Shown piece after piece: positions 34,556 to 45,825 of a DNA stretch of 64,000 nucleotides. Each line of letters starts with the position of its first letter. Positions within the stretch are counted from its first letter, which is position 1. The position numbers and the translations under genes are program-made. The notes under the pieces were generated by a model. It worked only from the letters and a program-made list of their open reading frames with translations. It ran no database searches and was not told where the DNA came from. The stretch is from Achatina immaculata (Eukaryota > Mollusca > Gastropoda > Stylommatophora > Achatinidae), in assembly GCA_009760885.1 (NCBI GenBank), contig CM019717.1:49747366-49811365 (forward strand). Reading direction: 5' to 3'.

Positions 34556-34618
34556 CCTTGGCCTGTGATAAGCTAAGCAATCACCGCCCAGTACGCCACT
34601 TGGCGTCTTGCTTGGCAG

Positions 34619-34870
34619 CAACAACAACAACAAAAAACTCTCCACCTCTCACGGTCGCCAGCCAGCATTTGTGCACGCTGCTCATTTCTGCTTCTACAGG
34701 TCTCCGCCAGGTAATCTTTTGCCCGGTAGCTCTTTCTTTTTTTTCCCTCAGGTGTCCATCACATGGATGTTTTAACGATGTTGCTCTGGCCTCTTCTTCT
34801 GTTCTGTCTCCCCCAAAATAGCCTTTGACTGGATAATGTAGTGCGGTAAGATGTGCCGCAGATCGAGAAA
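34619..34870 (-). mobile_element. LINE 3' end with (GTT)n tail, family H
   Basis: Minus-strand translation contains [14 protein letters not shown] and, after frame changes, [18 protein letters not shown] with a W-R pair before the end, the usual layout of an RTE C-terminus. The tail is (GTT)n on the minus strand at 34619-34634. Confidence 0.6.
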
Positions 34871-35435
34871 ATTATGTCTGTAGATTATCTCATTCCCACT
34901 GCCTAGTTATATATTATGCTCAAACAGCATTCTTCGTTTGCCTTCTCCTAACATTTATCACACAGAATAAAAGAAAACAGGGCCGAATATCCAAATGTTA
35001 ACCGATTGTATCAGTTACATTTTACGATGCTTTGAAACACGTGGATCGTCTGTCGCTTATCTTGTAATTAATGGTATAGCTGGGAATAACAGAAAGAGCC
35101 GTGTGCAGAGAAATTATTGAATTACTTTAGTGTCTCAAATAAAACGCTAAATGGAAGCGTTGATGCCAGTTAGCGAGTGAGACAGAGACAGAGAGAAAGA
35201 CTTTTTTCAGGGGAAGGGGATGGGGGAGGAGACAGCGGAAGAAGAGTGAGAAAGAAACGCTCACAGTAATTTGCACGCTTCATCAAGTGTTGCTGTTCAG
35301 AACGATCAATAGCCAGATCTATAGGAATTTTAATCCCCAAAACGTGTACAAGCCACACAAAAGATATCCAGCTGCTGTAGGATTCGTGACAAATTTTAAC
35401 AGCTGGAACCAACTGAATAGCAAGGCTTTGTATAG
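34871..35435. other. No recognisable feature
   Basis: A purine-rich patch at 35180-35260 only. Confidence 0.55.
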
Positions 35436-35700
35436 TTAGTTAGTTAGTTAGTTAGTTGATCCTCTTGGGCCAAAGGCGGCGCATAGGGCGGAGGACAAGG
35501 CTCTCCATGTCTGGCGATTCCTTGCTACTTGCTTTAGATCTTCGGTGTTTCTGATGTCTCCATTATAAGTACGTGGCTGATGTAGTTCCAGCGACGTCTT
35601 CTAATAAAGTTTGATAAGTAGTCTTGTTTACTTTCTGGTCTTACTGATGCAACCGTTCTGAAGCCGTGCCAACAGGTATTTAAAAGTCTTCAAATGCACT
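35436..35700 (-). mobile_element. LINE 3' fragment, family D (D2)
   Basis: The minus strand ends RQTWRALSSALCAAFGPRG followed by an aactaactaact tail (35436-35459), matching the D1 end. Upstream text is strongly degraded but aligns with D1 around the YLGHVLRM region (ccagcgacgtcttctaataa on the plus strand). Confidence 0.75.
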
Positions 35701-36111
35701 TATTTAAGTTTATATGCTATAGAAACGGAATTCAGGCTTTGTATAGCATGCGACAAAAAAAAAAAAACAGCAGCAACAACAGGTACAGTTTTACCGTAAA
35801 CAAAAACTGAACCAAAAGTCTTCAAGAAACATTTACTCCAGGTAGAGATTTTGTCACAGTTCAAACCCAAACATAACCTTGCTTACACCAACGGAGGTAA
35901 AAAATATTTTCTATTAGGCGATAATGAGGACGCCAGCTATTACAACAACATTTTCGCGTGAATGGATGTTTGCCTTTATCGCGTGGTTCTCCTCTACATG
36001 CATGTGAAGTCATTTTTGTTTTTACGTAATTCATACTTGAAATCGATATTGGTCCCTGATCCACATTAAATCCACTGATGTCAAATAAACAATTATTCAG
36101 GCTGGTTGGAT
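35701..36111. other. No recognisable feature
   Basis: Poly-A run at 35754-35766; otherwise plain sequence. Confidence 0.5.
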
Positions 36112-36532
36112 TGTTCGTTCTTTACCTGCCAAGAAACTGTCGCAGTTCGTTCTTAACCTGTAAAGAAATTGTCGTAGGTCGTTCTTCACCTGCCAAGAAA
36201 TTGTCGCAGTTCGTTCTTAACCTGTAAAGAAATTGTCGTAGGTCGTTCTTCACCTGCCAAGAAATTGTCGCAGTTCGTTCTTAACCTGTCTAGAAATTGT
36301 CGTAGGTCGTTCTTAAGCTGCCAAGAAATTGTCACAGTTCGTTCTTAACCTGCCAAGAAATTGTCGTAGGTCGTTCTTAACCTGTCAAGAAATTGTCGTA
36401 GGTCGTTCTTAACCTGTCAAGAAATTGTCGCAGTTCGTTCTTAACCTGTCAAGAAATTGTCATAGCTCGTTCTTCATTTGACAAGAAATTGTCGTAGTTC
36501 GTTCTTCATTTGACAAGAAATTGTCGCAGGTT
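36112..36532. repeat. Minisatellite, 32-bp unit, about 13 copies
   Basis: The unit is aagaaattgtcgtaggtcgt, then tcttaacctgtc; a second type has cgcagttcgt. The two types alternate in the first half, so a 64-bp dimer was probably duplicated. Confidence 0.96.
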
Positions 36533-37360
36533 TCAACCCAGGGTTATACATACCCGAGCAAAGCAGGGCATCCTGTTGTGTTTACGTGTATGCGTTTGTG
36601 TGCGTGCGTTTGTTTTTATATGGGAGCTAAATTTGACTTTTTTTTACCAAGAGGATTTTCTTTTTCTCATTCTCTCAGGAAAATCAGCAGGATCGAATAC
36701 TTGGCTGAATACATATTCGATGATTTACTTAACACGACAGCTTATGTCGCTTCAGACCACTCGACCACACACTTGGACAACATTTCAGAACGGCTAGCAT
36801 TACCTTCCCTCCCTCCCTAAAATGTTGCCTGCATAATGTGTAAGAAATAATACTTTTTTCGCCATTCAAAATCCAATTTAGATTACTTACATCTGAATCA
36901 TTTTTCCTGCTTCTGGCTCCTTCGACACAGAAAGGAGAAACTCCCACAGCGTTCAGGTTTACAAGCATACAAGTTTTTGCCGGAAATGTTGCTTTATTTT
37001 TTTTTTTTATAATCACTTAAGGGACCGCTTTTCCGTGTTCCAATAGAATTGTGCTGTTCTTCTATTTAATTTTAAATTTGTGCATATTTCTGGTAATTCA
37101 ATAAAAAGAAATTGTAAAATGTATTATTTATGAGGCCTTTTTTGCTAACACAAAACAAAGTACAGCTGATACAAACCCGCTAACTATCCAAAAATGAGAA
37201 GTTCCTTATGTCTGAAAGTGATTTGAAACTCGTCTACTCTCGCCGTAAATAATTTTCTATAACATGAGTCTGTAATATAAAAACCACTGCCTTACGTAAA
37301 TTGTTTGCGCAGTTCTCCTTTTTTTCGAATATAAAGTATAATAGCATTTTTCCATTTCGG
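36533..37360. other. No recognisable feature
   Basis: Two overlapping plus frames near 36510-36820 and a minus frame 36729-37016 have no recognisable domain. Confidence 0.5.
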
Positions 37361-37615
37361 AGCACGGGCCTTGAAGCAAGCAGGGGCCTTGAAGCAAGCA
37401 CGGGCCTTGAAGCAAGCACGGGCCTTGAAGCAAGCACGGGCCTTGAAGCAAGCACGGGCCTTGAAGCAAGCACGGGCCTTGAAGCAAGCACGGGCCTTGA
37501 AGCAAGCAGGGGCCTTGAAGCAAGCACGGGCCTTGAAGCAAGCAGGGGCCTTGAAGCAAGCACGGGCCTTGAAGCAAGCACGGGCCTTGAAGCAAGCAGG
37601 GGCCTTGAAGCAAGT
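37361..37615. repeat. Minisatellite, 18-bp unit, about 14 copies
   Basis: The unit is agcacgggccttgaagca with an exact 18-bp step. Units differ almost only at one base (cacggg or cagggg). All frames without a stop remain open because 18 is divisible by three, which yields LEASTG-type apparent repeats. Confidence 0.97.
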
Positions 37616-38280
37616 AGGTGTTAATCGAAAATAGCGAGAAACCGCTGATTACTGATGAACTCTGCTGCTATATCCATGAGGAGGGTACATAAGCAGACAA
37701 ATTACTTTTGTCCTATGTGCAGTTCTCCATTTACAAATGTAACACAAACAGGTAAATTACTCTAGTTGTATGTACAGTTGTCCATATGCAAATATAACAT
37801 GAACACATTCATTTTCGTTTGGTAGAAATAGTTCTCCATTTACAAAATTACATAAACAGCTAAATTACTATAAGGGTACGAGCTATTATCTGTTTATGAA
37901 TGAAACATATAATGCTCAGGTCCTGTGAGTTGGGGAGGGGTTCCAATCGATTCATTTCTCCGGGGCCCGGAGGGCTTCGGTTGTATTAATGGAGGGCCCA
38001 CCGGGTGGGGGGGGGGCAGAGGCCCGTAGTGGATGAAAACAAAATCACCAACCAATGGTGAGGGAATAGTTCTGCAACGGCTCTCAGAATTCCCATCAGA
38101 GGCCCTAGTGGCGCTGTGTCTGAAGAAGACTGTTTCTTAAAGCAAGCAAGTGTTAGCTGATGTGGGATTCCTGGAATATAATGTAAAAAAGTTAATTGCT
38201 GAATTGGCACGTATAGATCTCCATTCTCATTCGTTTTATGTAGTCATGTTACTCCATGGAAGAAGTTTGGGGTAAATTGC
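37616..38280. other. No gene; G-rich block 37918-38040
   Basis: The block at 37918-38040 (ctccggggcccggagggctt and nearby agggcccaccgggtgggggg) resembles the G-rich degenerate repeats at 56.5-57.0 kb. The rest is AT-rich. Confidence 0.5.
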
Positions 38281-38490
38281 TAGTGCCTTCATTTTCCAGG
38301 ACCTGATTCATATAAGATGAAGATGTGGTCAACGTCACACCTTCCTGCCTGCGTTTACTTTTCCATCTCCAGAGGGAGCTAGGTATCATTTCTAAAGCTG
38401 GGTTACTAGATCACCTCCGGCCTGACTTGAACCACTGACCGCCGCGTGTGAGACGAGCGCACTAACCTCTACACCACTCAGGCACTCTGT
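38281..38490 (-). mobile_element. tRNA-derived SINE (copy S4)
   Basis: Minus-strand head: gtgcctgagtggtgtagagg then ttagtgcgct (A-box region, 38456-38486) and gtggttcaagtcagg (B-box, about 38422-38436). The core ctaggtatcatttctaaagc lies at 38370-38389 on the plus strand. Confidence 0.85.
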
Positions 38491-38550
38491 AAGTTTTACG
38501 ACCGAGGCAACAGAATATCAGTTAAATGAGCAGCTTGAATAAGTTTATGG

Positions 38551-38654
38551 TTCATTCATTTGCATGTCCCTTGCGGAACTTTACCTCCCTAACAACACTC
38601 CTGTAGACCTCTCGGTTGTGAGCAAGATGGCCTGGTGTTGATGCATCCATTTAG
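38551..38654 (-). mobile_element. Short family A LINE end (A3)
   Basis: It matches the last 100 bp of A1 and A6 (atttgcatgtcccttgcgga on the plus strand) with tail attcattc. Truncated at tgatgcatcc. Confidence 0.9.
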
Positions 38655-38954
38655 TTTATGGATGCGTGCGATTATTTAGCCCATAACACTGTCTACTTTG
38701 AAAAAAAAAATATCGCGTATTGTTATATATAAAGTTCATTTCTTTTCCCAAGCGCCTTCTATAACATTAGCATGTTCTGATTTGTACTGTCAGTTATAAA
38801 GTTGAGAAGTTCAAACTGGATAAAACTGTGATGTTACTGTTTGCTCTTTGAATACGAGCACGTTGCACTAACCACTTTCCTTCATGGTTTATGGTTCGTC
38901 TAGCCAGTCACGAGGAAACATTGAACTTAATGTCGTACTCATTGTTCATGTATA

Positions 38955-39610
38955 TGATCGTTAGTTCATAAAGTTCATTTAATACCTTCAGGTTGACTTT
39001 CTCAGACTGCTGGGTTTCGATGCCTGGTTGTGGACACTACGAATATTATCTTTCTCCTTTGTCACTTTTAAATTAGGAATGCACGTTACTAAGTCTCCCC
39101 TTGGTTCAGGTCACAAGTTTAGAATATAACTACACCAGGCACGATACACACATTCTGATGCACATAGTCGCTATAAAATTCAAAGAGTTGGATCCTGAAT
39201 CAAATTATAGTTCACCTTTAATCCTCATCGAACGAGAGTCAAAGGCAGCATATTGACTTGTCAGGCATGGAATAAGGCATAGAACATCATTCTGCTCTTT
39301 ATGTTCACTTTGAAAGCGTACTACACAAAATTTATAAAAATCTCAAATTGCACTACTAAAGTTGTTTTCTAACTCGAAATGCTACCTTGCATCTGTCCTA
39401 AACTACTTCTGGTTCTAAACTGCTTCTCTGTTTCCTGACCATCTGCTGGCTCCATCTATCCCTGCTTGTCTTGTGCTCTATCTGTCTGTCCTTCCATATT
39501 TTCAAAACTGCATGCCAGTCTTATATATCGTAAGTCAGTTGTCCAATAGGACACACCTCTAGATCTTCTACTGGTCAGCTGGTTTTTGTCTGAATACTGA
39601 TTCGCCAGTA
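38955..39610 (-). repeat. Long unknown repeat, divergent copy 3
   Basis: It shares blocks with the repeat at 60.9-62.3 kb: ttcatttaataccttca, ctgtcctaaactacttct, tccatctatccctgcttgtc and, best, cgtaagtcagttgtccaata to ggtcagctgg (39529-39583). It lacks the 500-bp pyrimidine minisatellite of copy 1. On the minus strand the conserved block reads as a reverse CCAAT box followed by gatatataag, a promoter-like arrangement, hence the strand given. Confidence 0.6.
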
Positions 39611-40082
39611 GTAATAAACAAGCCAGGCCTGGAGGTCCATCCTTCTATTTAATTGTCATCGGAGTTTATCTCAATCACTTCTTAATCGCAGGCCGTAAAT
39701 GTCGAGAACTAGTTGGTGTCTTTTTACACTGTGTCCATTTGTCTGTCTTCCATCTGTTGACTTACTTGTTCAGGTTAGTCGTGTCAGGACTATTGTATTC
39801 TTGACGTGTTTCCTTCATTCGTCTTACATTATCGGCGTCCATCATGTCATTGTCGTGACATTGCTTCTAATACCGTGAGAGTTTCTCTCCCACTGGTTCT
39901 CAAGTTATTTGCCTCGTTTCTGAACTATATTCTGTTTATCAGCATAAACAACTATAATAAAAATGCTAATAGTAATAATAATAACATTAATAGCAATAAC
40001 ACTATACTAATTTACAAGGCACTATGTTACACTTTACTCACAGTTGTTTGTATCAGAAAACACTGAATGACATAGTCGGACA
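39611..40082. other. No recognisable feature
   Basis: An AAT-rich stretch at about 39940-40005; nothing else. Confidence 0.5.
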
Positions 40083-40400
40083 CAGTCTTCTTCTTCTTCT
40101 TTTTGAGCAGCATTCCGAGCCAGTGAGGCTCATTGTTGTAGACACTTCTCCATTCCTCTCTGTTCTTGATCTTTTCTTGCCAACTGTCGATTTCGTAGAT
40201 CTTCTTCTAGCTTGCCTTCCATCGCTGTCTAGGTCTACCTTTTGGTTATCCTCTTTCATCATTCTGCATATGCCATCTTTGTATGTCTATCCTCCTCAGT
40301 TCACTCTAAATGCCTGAGCCACCTCAGTCTGTTGTTTTTCATAATGGCTGTTATACGCGGAGAGTTTCTTTGCTATTTCTTATTGTCCATTATTGTGCCA
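40083..40400 (-). mobile_element. LINE 3' end with (GAA)n tail, family J
   Basis: The minus frame 40053-40262 includes KVDLDSDGRQARRRSTKS and a basic end. The run gaagaagaaga at the plus coordinate 40089-40100 is the tail. Upstream minus text RITAIMKNNRLRWLRHLE-like is readable only in part around 40310-40340. Confidence 0.55.
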
Positions 40401-40439
40401 TAGAGTCTCTTACAGGTCTATAAATTCTCAGGAAGAACT

Positions 40440-40650
40440 CAATTATGATGAATGTTACCCAGTCTCCAACTTTTACTTTGGTGAGCTGTTGGCAGAGCCT
40501 AGACCTACTTGGAGAAGAGAAATTATGACGGTGCCCAGAGACAAGGGATACGCATGGAGGGAACCGGACAATAATTCCAAGAACAGGGATGACTGGAAAG
40601 CCTTTATCCATGGCCAGTGCTCTCAAGGGAGTGAATGATGATGATGATCT
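40440..40650 (+). mobile_element. LINE 3' end with (GAT)n tail, family N
   Basis: Plus text RPTWRREIMTVPRDKGYAWR, then NNSKNRDDWKAFIHGQCSQG, ends with a stop at 40636-40638 and a gatgatgatgat tail (40637-40648). The D-W-K-A-F-I end is the usual LINE C-terminus. Only about 60 codons survive. Confidence 0.8.
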
Positions 40651-41182
40651 GTCGGCAACCCTTTACAGGGTACGCAATTCATTTCAGTTTTCAGCTCCTC
40701 AGCCTGGCTCTAACAAGATAACGGCAAGTCTTGAACTAAAATAACAGGAGAATTCACAGCCGTCACAAACACTTGTCTTGTAACAGACTGGCGCTCCGTG
40801 AAGGCAAACTTCACAAGGCGAGCAGGAGGATCCCGTTGAATGAATCTCATTGGCTGAGCGTAAACGCTAAGACTGGTATGACCTTTTCTAATCCTCAGGT
40901 TAACGAGTTTTCATGTCCTTTTCCTCAAAGATTCCGAATGAATATATATTTGGTGAAAAGAAGAAACAGACAGGTTTGTGGTTTATGTTTACGTAATGTC
41001 TAGGAGTTGTTTATTTACATAAAGGGGACGGTTAGGGTGAATATACAAAATGTGGCAAAATGAACGATCGCAAAAACTATATATGTTTTCTTGAGATATA
41101 TATATATATATATATATATTACTCTTGAGAAGTGAATCAGTAATAGAGAAATGCTAGAAATAGTATTTGTGTCCTCTCTGTT
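40651..41182. other. No gene; (TA)n microsatellite
   Basis: (TA)n at 41095-41119. A 76-codon plus frame at 40773-41003 is unrecognised. Confidence 0.55.
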
Positions 41183-41990
41183 GGCGCCGTGGTGGTGTAG
41201 TACATTCGCCTGCCGATCCGAAGAAACATGGTTTGATTCCATTTTCGGGCAGAATTTTTTTTTCCTGACCTACCGAATATCTTGGATCACTACTAACTAA
41301 TAACGGAGATACGATGAGGGACATTAAAAGGAGGACATCTATCGCTCTTCAAAAAGTAAAACTTCTAAAACATCTGTGGAAAGGAACAGACAGAACTAGA
41401 GAAATAAGATTTTTAAGGGCATGCATCTTTCCCATCGCAACATATGCATGTGAGACCTGGACACTTAACAAAACAGCTGAGAAACACATACATCCTTTTG
41501 AACGTAAATGCCACAGAGGAGTTTTTCAAATATCATGGACACACAAAAAAGAACAAATATATCCATACTACAATAACTTAGTATAGAAGAAGGCTGGCTA
41601 GTAAAGAGGATTAAAGAGAGAAAACTTAAACATTTTGGACACATTAAACGTCATGATAATATAGAGAAGACCGTCTTGGAAGGGTACATAATGGGCAAAA
41701 AGAAAGAGAGGAAGACCAAGGCGAGGATGGCTGCAAGACATCGTTGATGATCTGCAAATGAATGCATTAGCAGCAGGCCAACTTGCTCACAACCGAGAAC
41801 CCTACAGGAGTGCTGTTAGGGAGGCAAAGTTTCGCAAGGGACATGCAAATGACTTACTGACTGACTAACCTAGCTCCTTCGGAATGAACCCAAGCTCAAG
41901 AATTGTAACTAGCCAAGGAAAGTCATGGAGAACAGATACTGGCCTCCATGTCTCAAATGATGTAGTGTCCTAGAAACGGTAGGCAGTAAA
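41183..41990 (+). mobile_element. SINE (copy S5) split by a LINE
   Basis: The head at 41183-41270 has ggtggtgtagtacattcgcc and a B-box ggtttgattcc (41230-41240). It breaks off at ttcctgacctacc. After the LINE, the SINE body resumes from about 41869: gaacccaagctcaagaattg matches S2 tcaacccaacctcaaaaatt, and ctggcctccatgtctcaaat with tcctagaaa matches S2 ctggcatccctgcctcatac with gcctagaaa. Both halves therefore belong to one SINE insertion. Confidence 0.88.
41271..41868 (+). mobile_element. Family A LINE 3' fragment (A4) nested in SINE S5
   Basis: It starts gaatatcttggatcactact, equivalent to 6536-6560 of A1, and runs through MRDIKRRTSIALQKVK, YACETWTLNKTAEKH and the conserved tail to atgcaaatgacttactgact. 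The frame 41314-41586 breaks near 41580. A possible imperfect target duplication is ctgacctacc on the left and ctgactaacct on the right. Confidence 0.92.
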
Positions 41991-42023
41991 ATACCTCTAT
42001 GACGTGCAAATGTTGCTGGATTT

Positions 42024-42078
42024 AACTCTTCTTCTTTTTCTTCTTCTTCTTCTTTTTCTTCTTCTTCTTCTTCTTCTG
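42024..42078. repeat. (TTC)n microsatellite
   Basis: Interrupted cttctt repeats. They may be the tail of a minus-strand retroposon to the right, but no body is recognisable. Confidence 0.95.
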
Positions 42079-43364
42079 CGCTCTTCCTTCATAACGTTAT
42101 CATATCAGGGATTCTGTTTTTAAAAAATACAAATCCATATTACAAGAAACTGTACAAGTCCACAATCCAGGTTTCATGAATTTTACGGCTTTGAAGAAAT
42201 ATTTCAAAAACTCATTTGAAACTGAAATAAACTTACTTAATTTTTTTGGTCACGCTTTTCAGATTTATACAGTAAATTCTTCTGTCTTACACAACCGCTG
42301 AAAAGCAACCCCCGTGAAATTTTAAAGCCCTGATAAAAACACACGCACATAAAAAACCCCATCTTTTTCCCTCCAAGTAGAAACCCTCGCTACAGCTCAT
42401 CAGCACTTAGTTTTTGATACAGTGGCACTTGTGTTTTTTGTTTACTATTCTTGTCTGAAGCCGCCGTGATTTGTATGCCTGTTTATTGCTCTCGTTGGTG
42501 GGCCATTTTCTAGAAGTCACATTTAGCCTAGAGATATCGTGATACAGAACATGCAGAAGGGAATCCCAGGGTTGGGAGTAAAAGTAGACTGGAAACGTAT
42601 GTATTTATATACATATTTTTTAATGCAGCTAAAAGAGAGTTTTAAGTATTCGGTAGAAATACAAAATACTTCACCTTGTGACCGACTACGAATTCGAATA
42701 GTAGCTATAAATTTCAATGCAAAATTGAAGCTTTTATCATTGTTAGAATTCTGGGTGTTAAATTTAAAATTAATTATTTCTTATAAATAATGCTACAATT
42801 TTAGAGAAAGTTACATAGATACGAGTTACCAGTTCCAAATTATCTCTCTCATATTTGGAAAATTTGGTGCCTATGTAAGCAGTCCAGTAGAAATATTTCA
42901 GTATTCGAAATTTTACATTTCGACATTTCTTTCAATACAAAAAAAAAAAATACACTTTTATGGCACATTACGAATTCAAATCAAAGATTTTTATTTTCTT
43001 TAATTTTTATGCGTATTGCTGGCCATGACATTGGGCAAAAAAATTGCCAGCTATCTAAAGACTGTATAAGTTTATTAAATTTTGCGAACAGAATGTAGTT
43101 TCCATTTAGAAAAAAAAAAGAAAAAAAAAAGACGAAAACTATACACAAAATATTGGTATATCTTAAATTACAATGAGAGTATATGGTAAATATTCAAAAT
43201 ATATTTTGCTACAAGCACAGGGGCATCCACAATGCAGGAGTTTATGAGAGGATTAAAACATGAGACTTATGTTACTTAATAATTCTTGCTTTCCGTGCAC
43301 GCAATTAAGTGTTTACTGTCATTTAGTATAATTCTTAAGGATAAAAAAAAGGATACAGCCCCAC
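42079..43364. other. No recognisable feature
   Basis: AT-rich sequence with A-runs at 42940-42950 and 43110-43128. The antiparallel frames near 42523-42790 show no domain. Confidence 0.6.
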
Positions 43365-43570
43365 CTTTTCCATGCCATTAAGGTATACTGGGGACACAGT
43401 GTTAAGTCTGTATTTCCAGAACCTTCGGCAAATGAAAGTGTGATGTGGTCAGTATCGCGCCTGGCCGCATTTACCTTCTCAGATTTCTCTGGTATTCATT
43501 TTTAGAGGCCGGATTAACCCCGGAGCCTTTTTTTTTTTTGTATGATGGTACCAGAAAAAAAAATCTCACA
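43365..43570 (-). mobile_element. SINE body (copy S6) whose head became an array
   Basis: The body from ccatgccattaagg (43370) to tatgatggtaccagaaaa is collinear with S7 at 53.7 kb. Shared blocks are gcaaatgaaagtgtgatgtg, cagtatcgcgcctggccgc and ctctggtattcatttttaga. Where the tRNA-like head should start, the sequence passes straight into the 52-bp array. Confidence 0.87.
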
Positions 43571-43985
43571 GCTGGGACTTGGAGCCCTTAGCATCAGGTA
43601 GTATGAGAGAAAAAAATCTCACAGCTGGGACTTGGACCCCTTAGCATCAGGTAGTATAAGAGAAAAAATCTCACAGCTGGGACTTGGACCCCTTAGCATC
43701 AGGTAGTAGAAGAGAAAAAAAACTCACAGCTGGGACTTGGACCCCTTAGCATCAGGTAGTATAAGAGAAAAAATCTCACAGCTGGGACTTGGACCCCTTA
43801 GCATCAGGTAGTATAAGAGAAAAAAATCTCACAGCTGGGACTTGGACCCCTTAGCATCAGGTAGTATAAGAGAAAAAATCTCACAGCTGGGACTTGGACC
43901 CCTTAGCATCAGGTAGTATAAGAGAAAAAATCTCACAGCTGGGACTTGGACCCTTTAGCATCAGGTAGTATAGGAGAAAAAAAGA
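43554..43985. repeat. Minisatellite, about 52-bp unit, 8 copies, SINE-derived
   Basis: The phrase gctgggacttgga recurs near 43571, 43624, 43677, 43729, 43781, 43833, 43884 and 43937. On the minus strand each unit contains ggtccaagtccc, a B-box-like sequence, followed by agctgtgagatttttt, which is the head-to-body junction of SINE S6. The array is thus an amplified piece of the SINE. Confidence 0.93.
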
Positions 43986-44198
43986 TATAATAAATACAAA
44001 TTTAATCTCGTCTCAGCTTACGTGAACTTCGGAAAATTGTTAAACTTTCCAGAAATGAAAGATTAAGCAGTTCATCTGGCCAGGAAGCAAACCATTGAAC
44101 AGCATTTGCTGATACTGAACAGTTGAAGGTTTGGTTTTCGAACTAGTTGACGGTCCTAGTCCAAAAAAAAAAGGGTGCTACCATTTTCTTTAATTACA

Positions 44199-44490
44199 CA
44201 ATTACAGATCTCACCTGACGTGACACACAATTTAAGATCTCACCTGACGTGACACAAAATTACAGGTCTCACCTGACGTGACACAAAATTACGGGTCTCA
44301 CCTGACGTGACACAAAATTACAGGTCTCACCTGACGTGACACAAAATTACAGGTCTCACCTGACGTGACACAAAATTACAGGTCTCACCTGACGTGACAC
44401 AAAATTACAGATCTCACCTGACGTGACACAAAATTACAGATCTCACCTGACATGACACAAAATTACAGGTCTCACATGGCATGACACTGA
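44199..44490. repeat. Minisatellite, 29-bp unit, 10 copies
   Basis: The unit is ttacaggtctcacctgacgt, then gacacaaaa. Outer units carry agatct in place of aggtct. Confidence 0.96.
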
Positions 44491-45236
44491 TTTCTCCATC
44501 ATTTTCTTCACAGAAAAAAAGCAAAGAAAACAAATAAGGCAATTAGAAGCAAGAAAAAAAAACAATTATTTTCCAGGATCAGCTTTATAACGCAGCTACT
44601 ACAAAGCCAGACCAATCTCTTCTCTCGCTTCCTGCTTTCATTTCCTTTGTTACCAATTAGTGTTAGTCAGTTGCTTCGTCAAGGTAAAACCAGCCCAGAC
44701 AATGTGCAGTTTGCTACCTGCTCCCAGAAGCCGCACCTGTTGCTAACGTGTGGTAGAACTTTTGGCGGGACGTCACTTGGAAGCTAAGAGCTTCGTGTCA
44801 CCGCCAGGAAAGTTATTTGCGCTGCTGCTCTGGCATGAACAATGACAAGAATGCCAGGAAAAGGAAATTTAAGAGAAATGAAGCTCAGAGGTCAAGGGGG
44901 GGAGAACGTGGAAAGTGCTGGAAGGATGGAACATCTGTAAATCAGAGCAGAGATGTGCACACTGGCGGTGTCAGGTTTCTTCGCTGCAGAGGGCATCAAC
45001 GCTGTTGACAGCGGCACGTAAAGAAATGTTGAGTAGTTCTTGTCATAAAAACAGTTAAGTCAAGAACGAGGGCACGCAAGAAGAAACTGATGAACATGGA
45101 ACAGAAAGAGAAGAAATAGACTTATACTTCTAAAGGTAAATTATTACTCTATCCGTTCTTTTGTTCTGTTCCATATCAGAGAGGAGCATTCACAGCAAGC
45201 ACAGTGTAAGATGGATGTAAGCCAGAACATCGATAA
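44491..45236. other. No recognisable feature
   Basis: A slightly GC-richer stretch at 44680-45010 has a 63-codon frame (44817-45008) of no recognisable type. Confidence 0.5.
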
Positions 45237-45500
45237 CTTCTCACATCTTACATCCTTCCCGTGCCGTTAAACGTCAACATAGAGCTCGCATAGTTGTTTT
45301 CCAACTTTTCCTGTTCTCAGCGAGTCTTTCAACTTCATCAAGGGATGTTATGACCACTAAACTGGCTTCTCTTAACAATGTCCTCTTTAGAGTTTTACGT
45401 GGTCGACCTCTTTTTCTTCGGCCTGCTGTGTTCCACTTGATAGCTTGTTTTGGTATTCTCTGATTGTTTCTTCTCATCACGTGGCCTACATATGTCGATA
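45237..45500 (-). mobile_element. LINE 3' fragment, family C (C3)
   Basis: The minus frame 45274-45480 reads MMRRNNQRIPKQAIKWNTAG, KRGRPRKTLKRTLLREASLV, and LDEVERLAENRKSWKTTMRA. The 3' end cggcacgggaaggatgtaag on the minus strand is the family C end. Truncated at the GHVMRR block. Confidence 0.9.
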
Positions 45501-45529
45501 ACTATTACACCTGAATACTCACTGAAATA

Positions 45530-45742
45530 ACTCTCTCTCTCTCTCTCTCACTGAACCTTAAGTGAGCAAGGCACATGGGGCTTCCGCAAGGGTTTTCCAC
45601 AAACGCCTATCTTTTCGCCTATTTTTTTCCGCTCTTGCCCAGGTGAGCCCTCTGTTGCTCAACATCCTCTCTGTTGTTCTTCTCCATGTCACATTTGATC
45701 TACCCTTACTTCCGTTCCCCTGTGGTGTCCACCTTAGTGCAG
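45530..45742 (-). mobile_element. LINE 3' fragment, family E (E3) with (GA)n tail
   Basis: Minus text RWTPQGNGSKGRSNVTWRRT, LSNRGLTWARAEKNRRKDRR and LWKTLAEAPCALLT then stop. The tail is (GA)n (plus (CT)n at 45530-45549), the same as E2. Homology with E1 and E2 stops at actgcactaag, about 45742. Confidence 0.87.
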
Positions 45743-45796
45743 TGAAATACTCAGAAGGAATAAAAATTATCAAGGACAGTCTCAAGTATAAGAAGA

Positions 45797-45825
45797 CCCC
45801 CCGCCCAAAAAAAGAGGGCGGGGGG
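45797..45825. other. Perfect GC-only hairpin
   Basis: ccccccgccc at 45797-45806 and gggcgggggg at 45816-45825 are exact reverse complements separated by 9 bases. No T-run follows, so I do not call it a terminator. Confidence 0.9.

Noticed and set aside
36112..36532. CRISPR-like array
   Set aside because: Same reason: head-to-tail units with no spacers.
37257..37634. Four overlapping repeat frames
   Set aside because: All arise from the 18-bp array.
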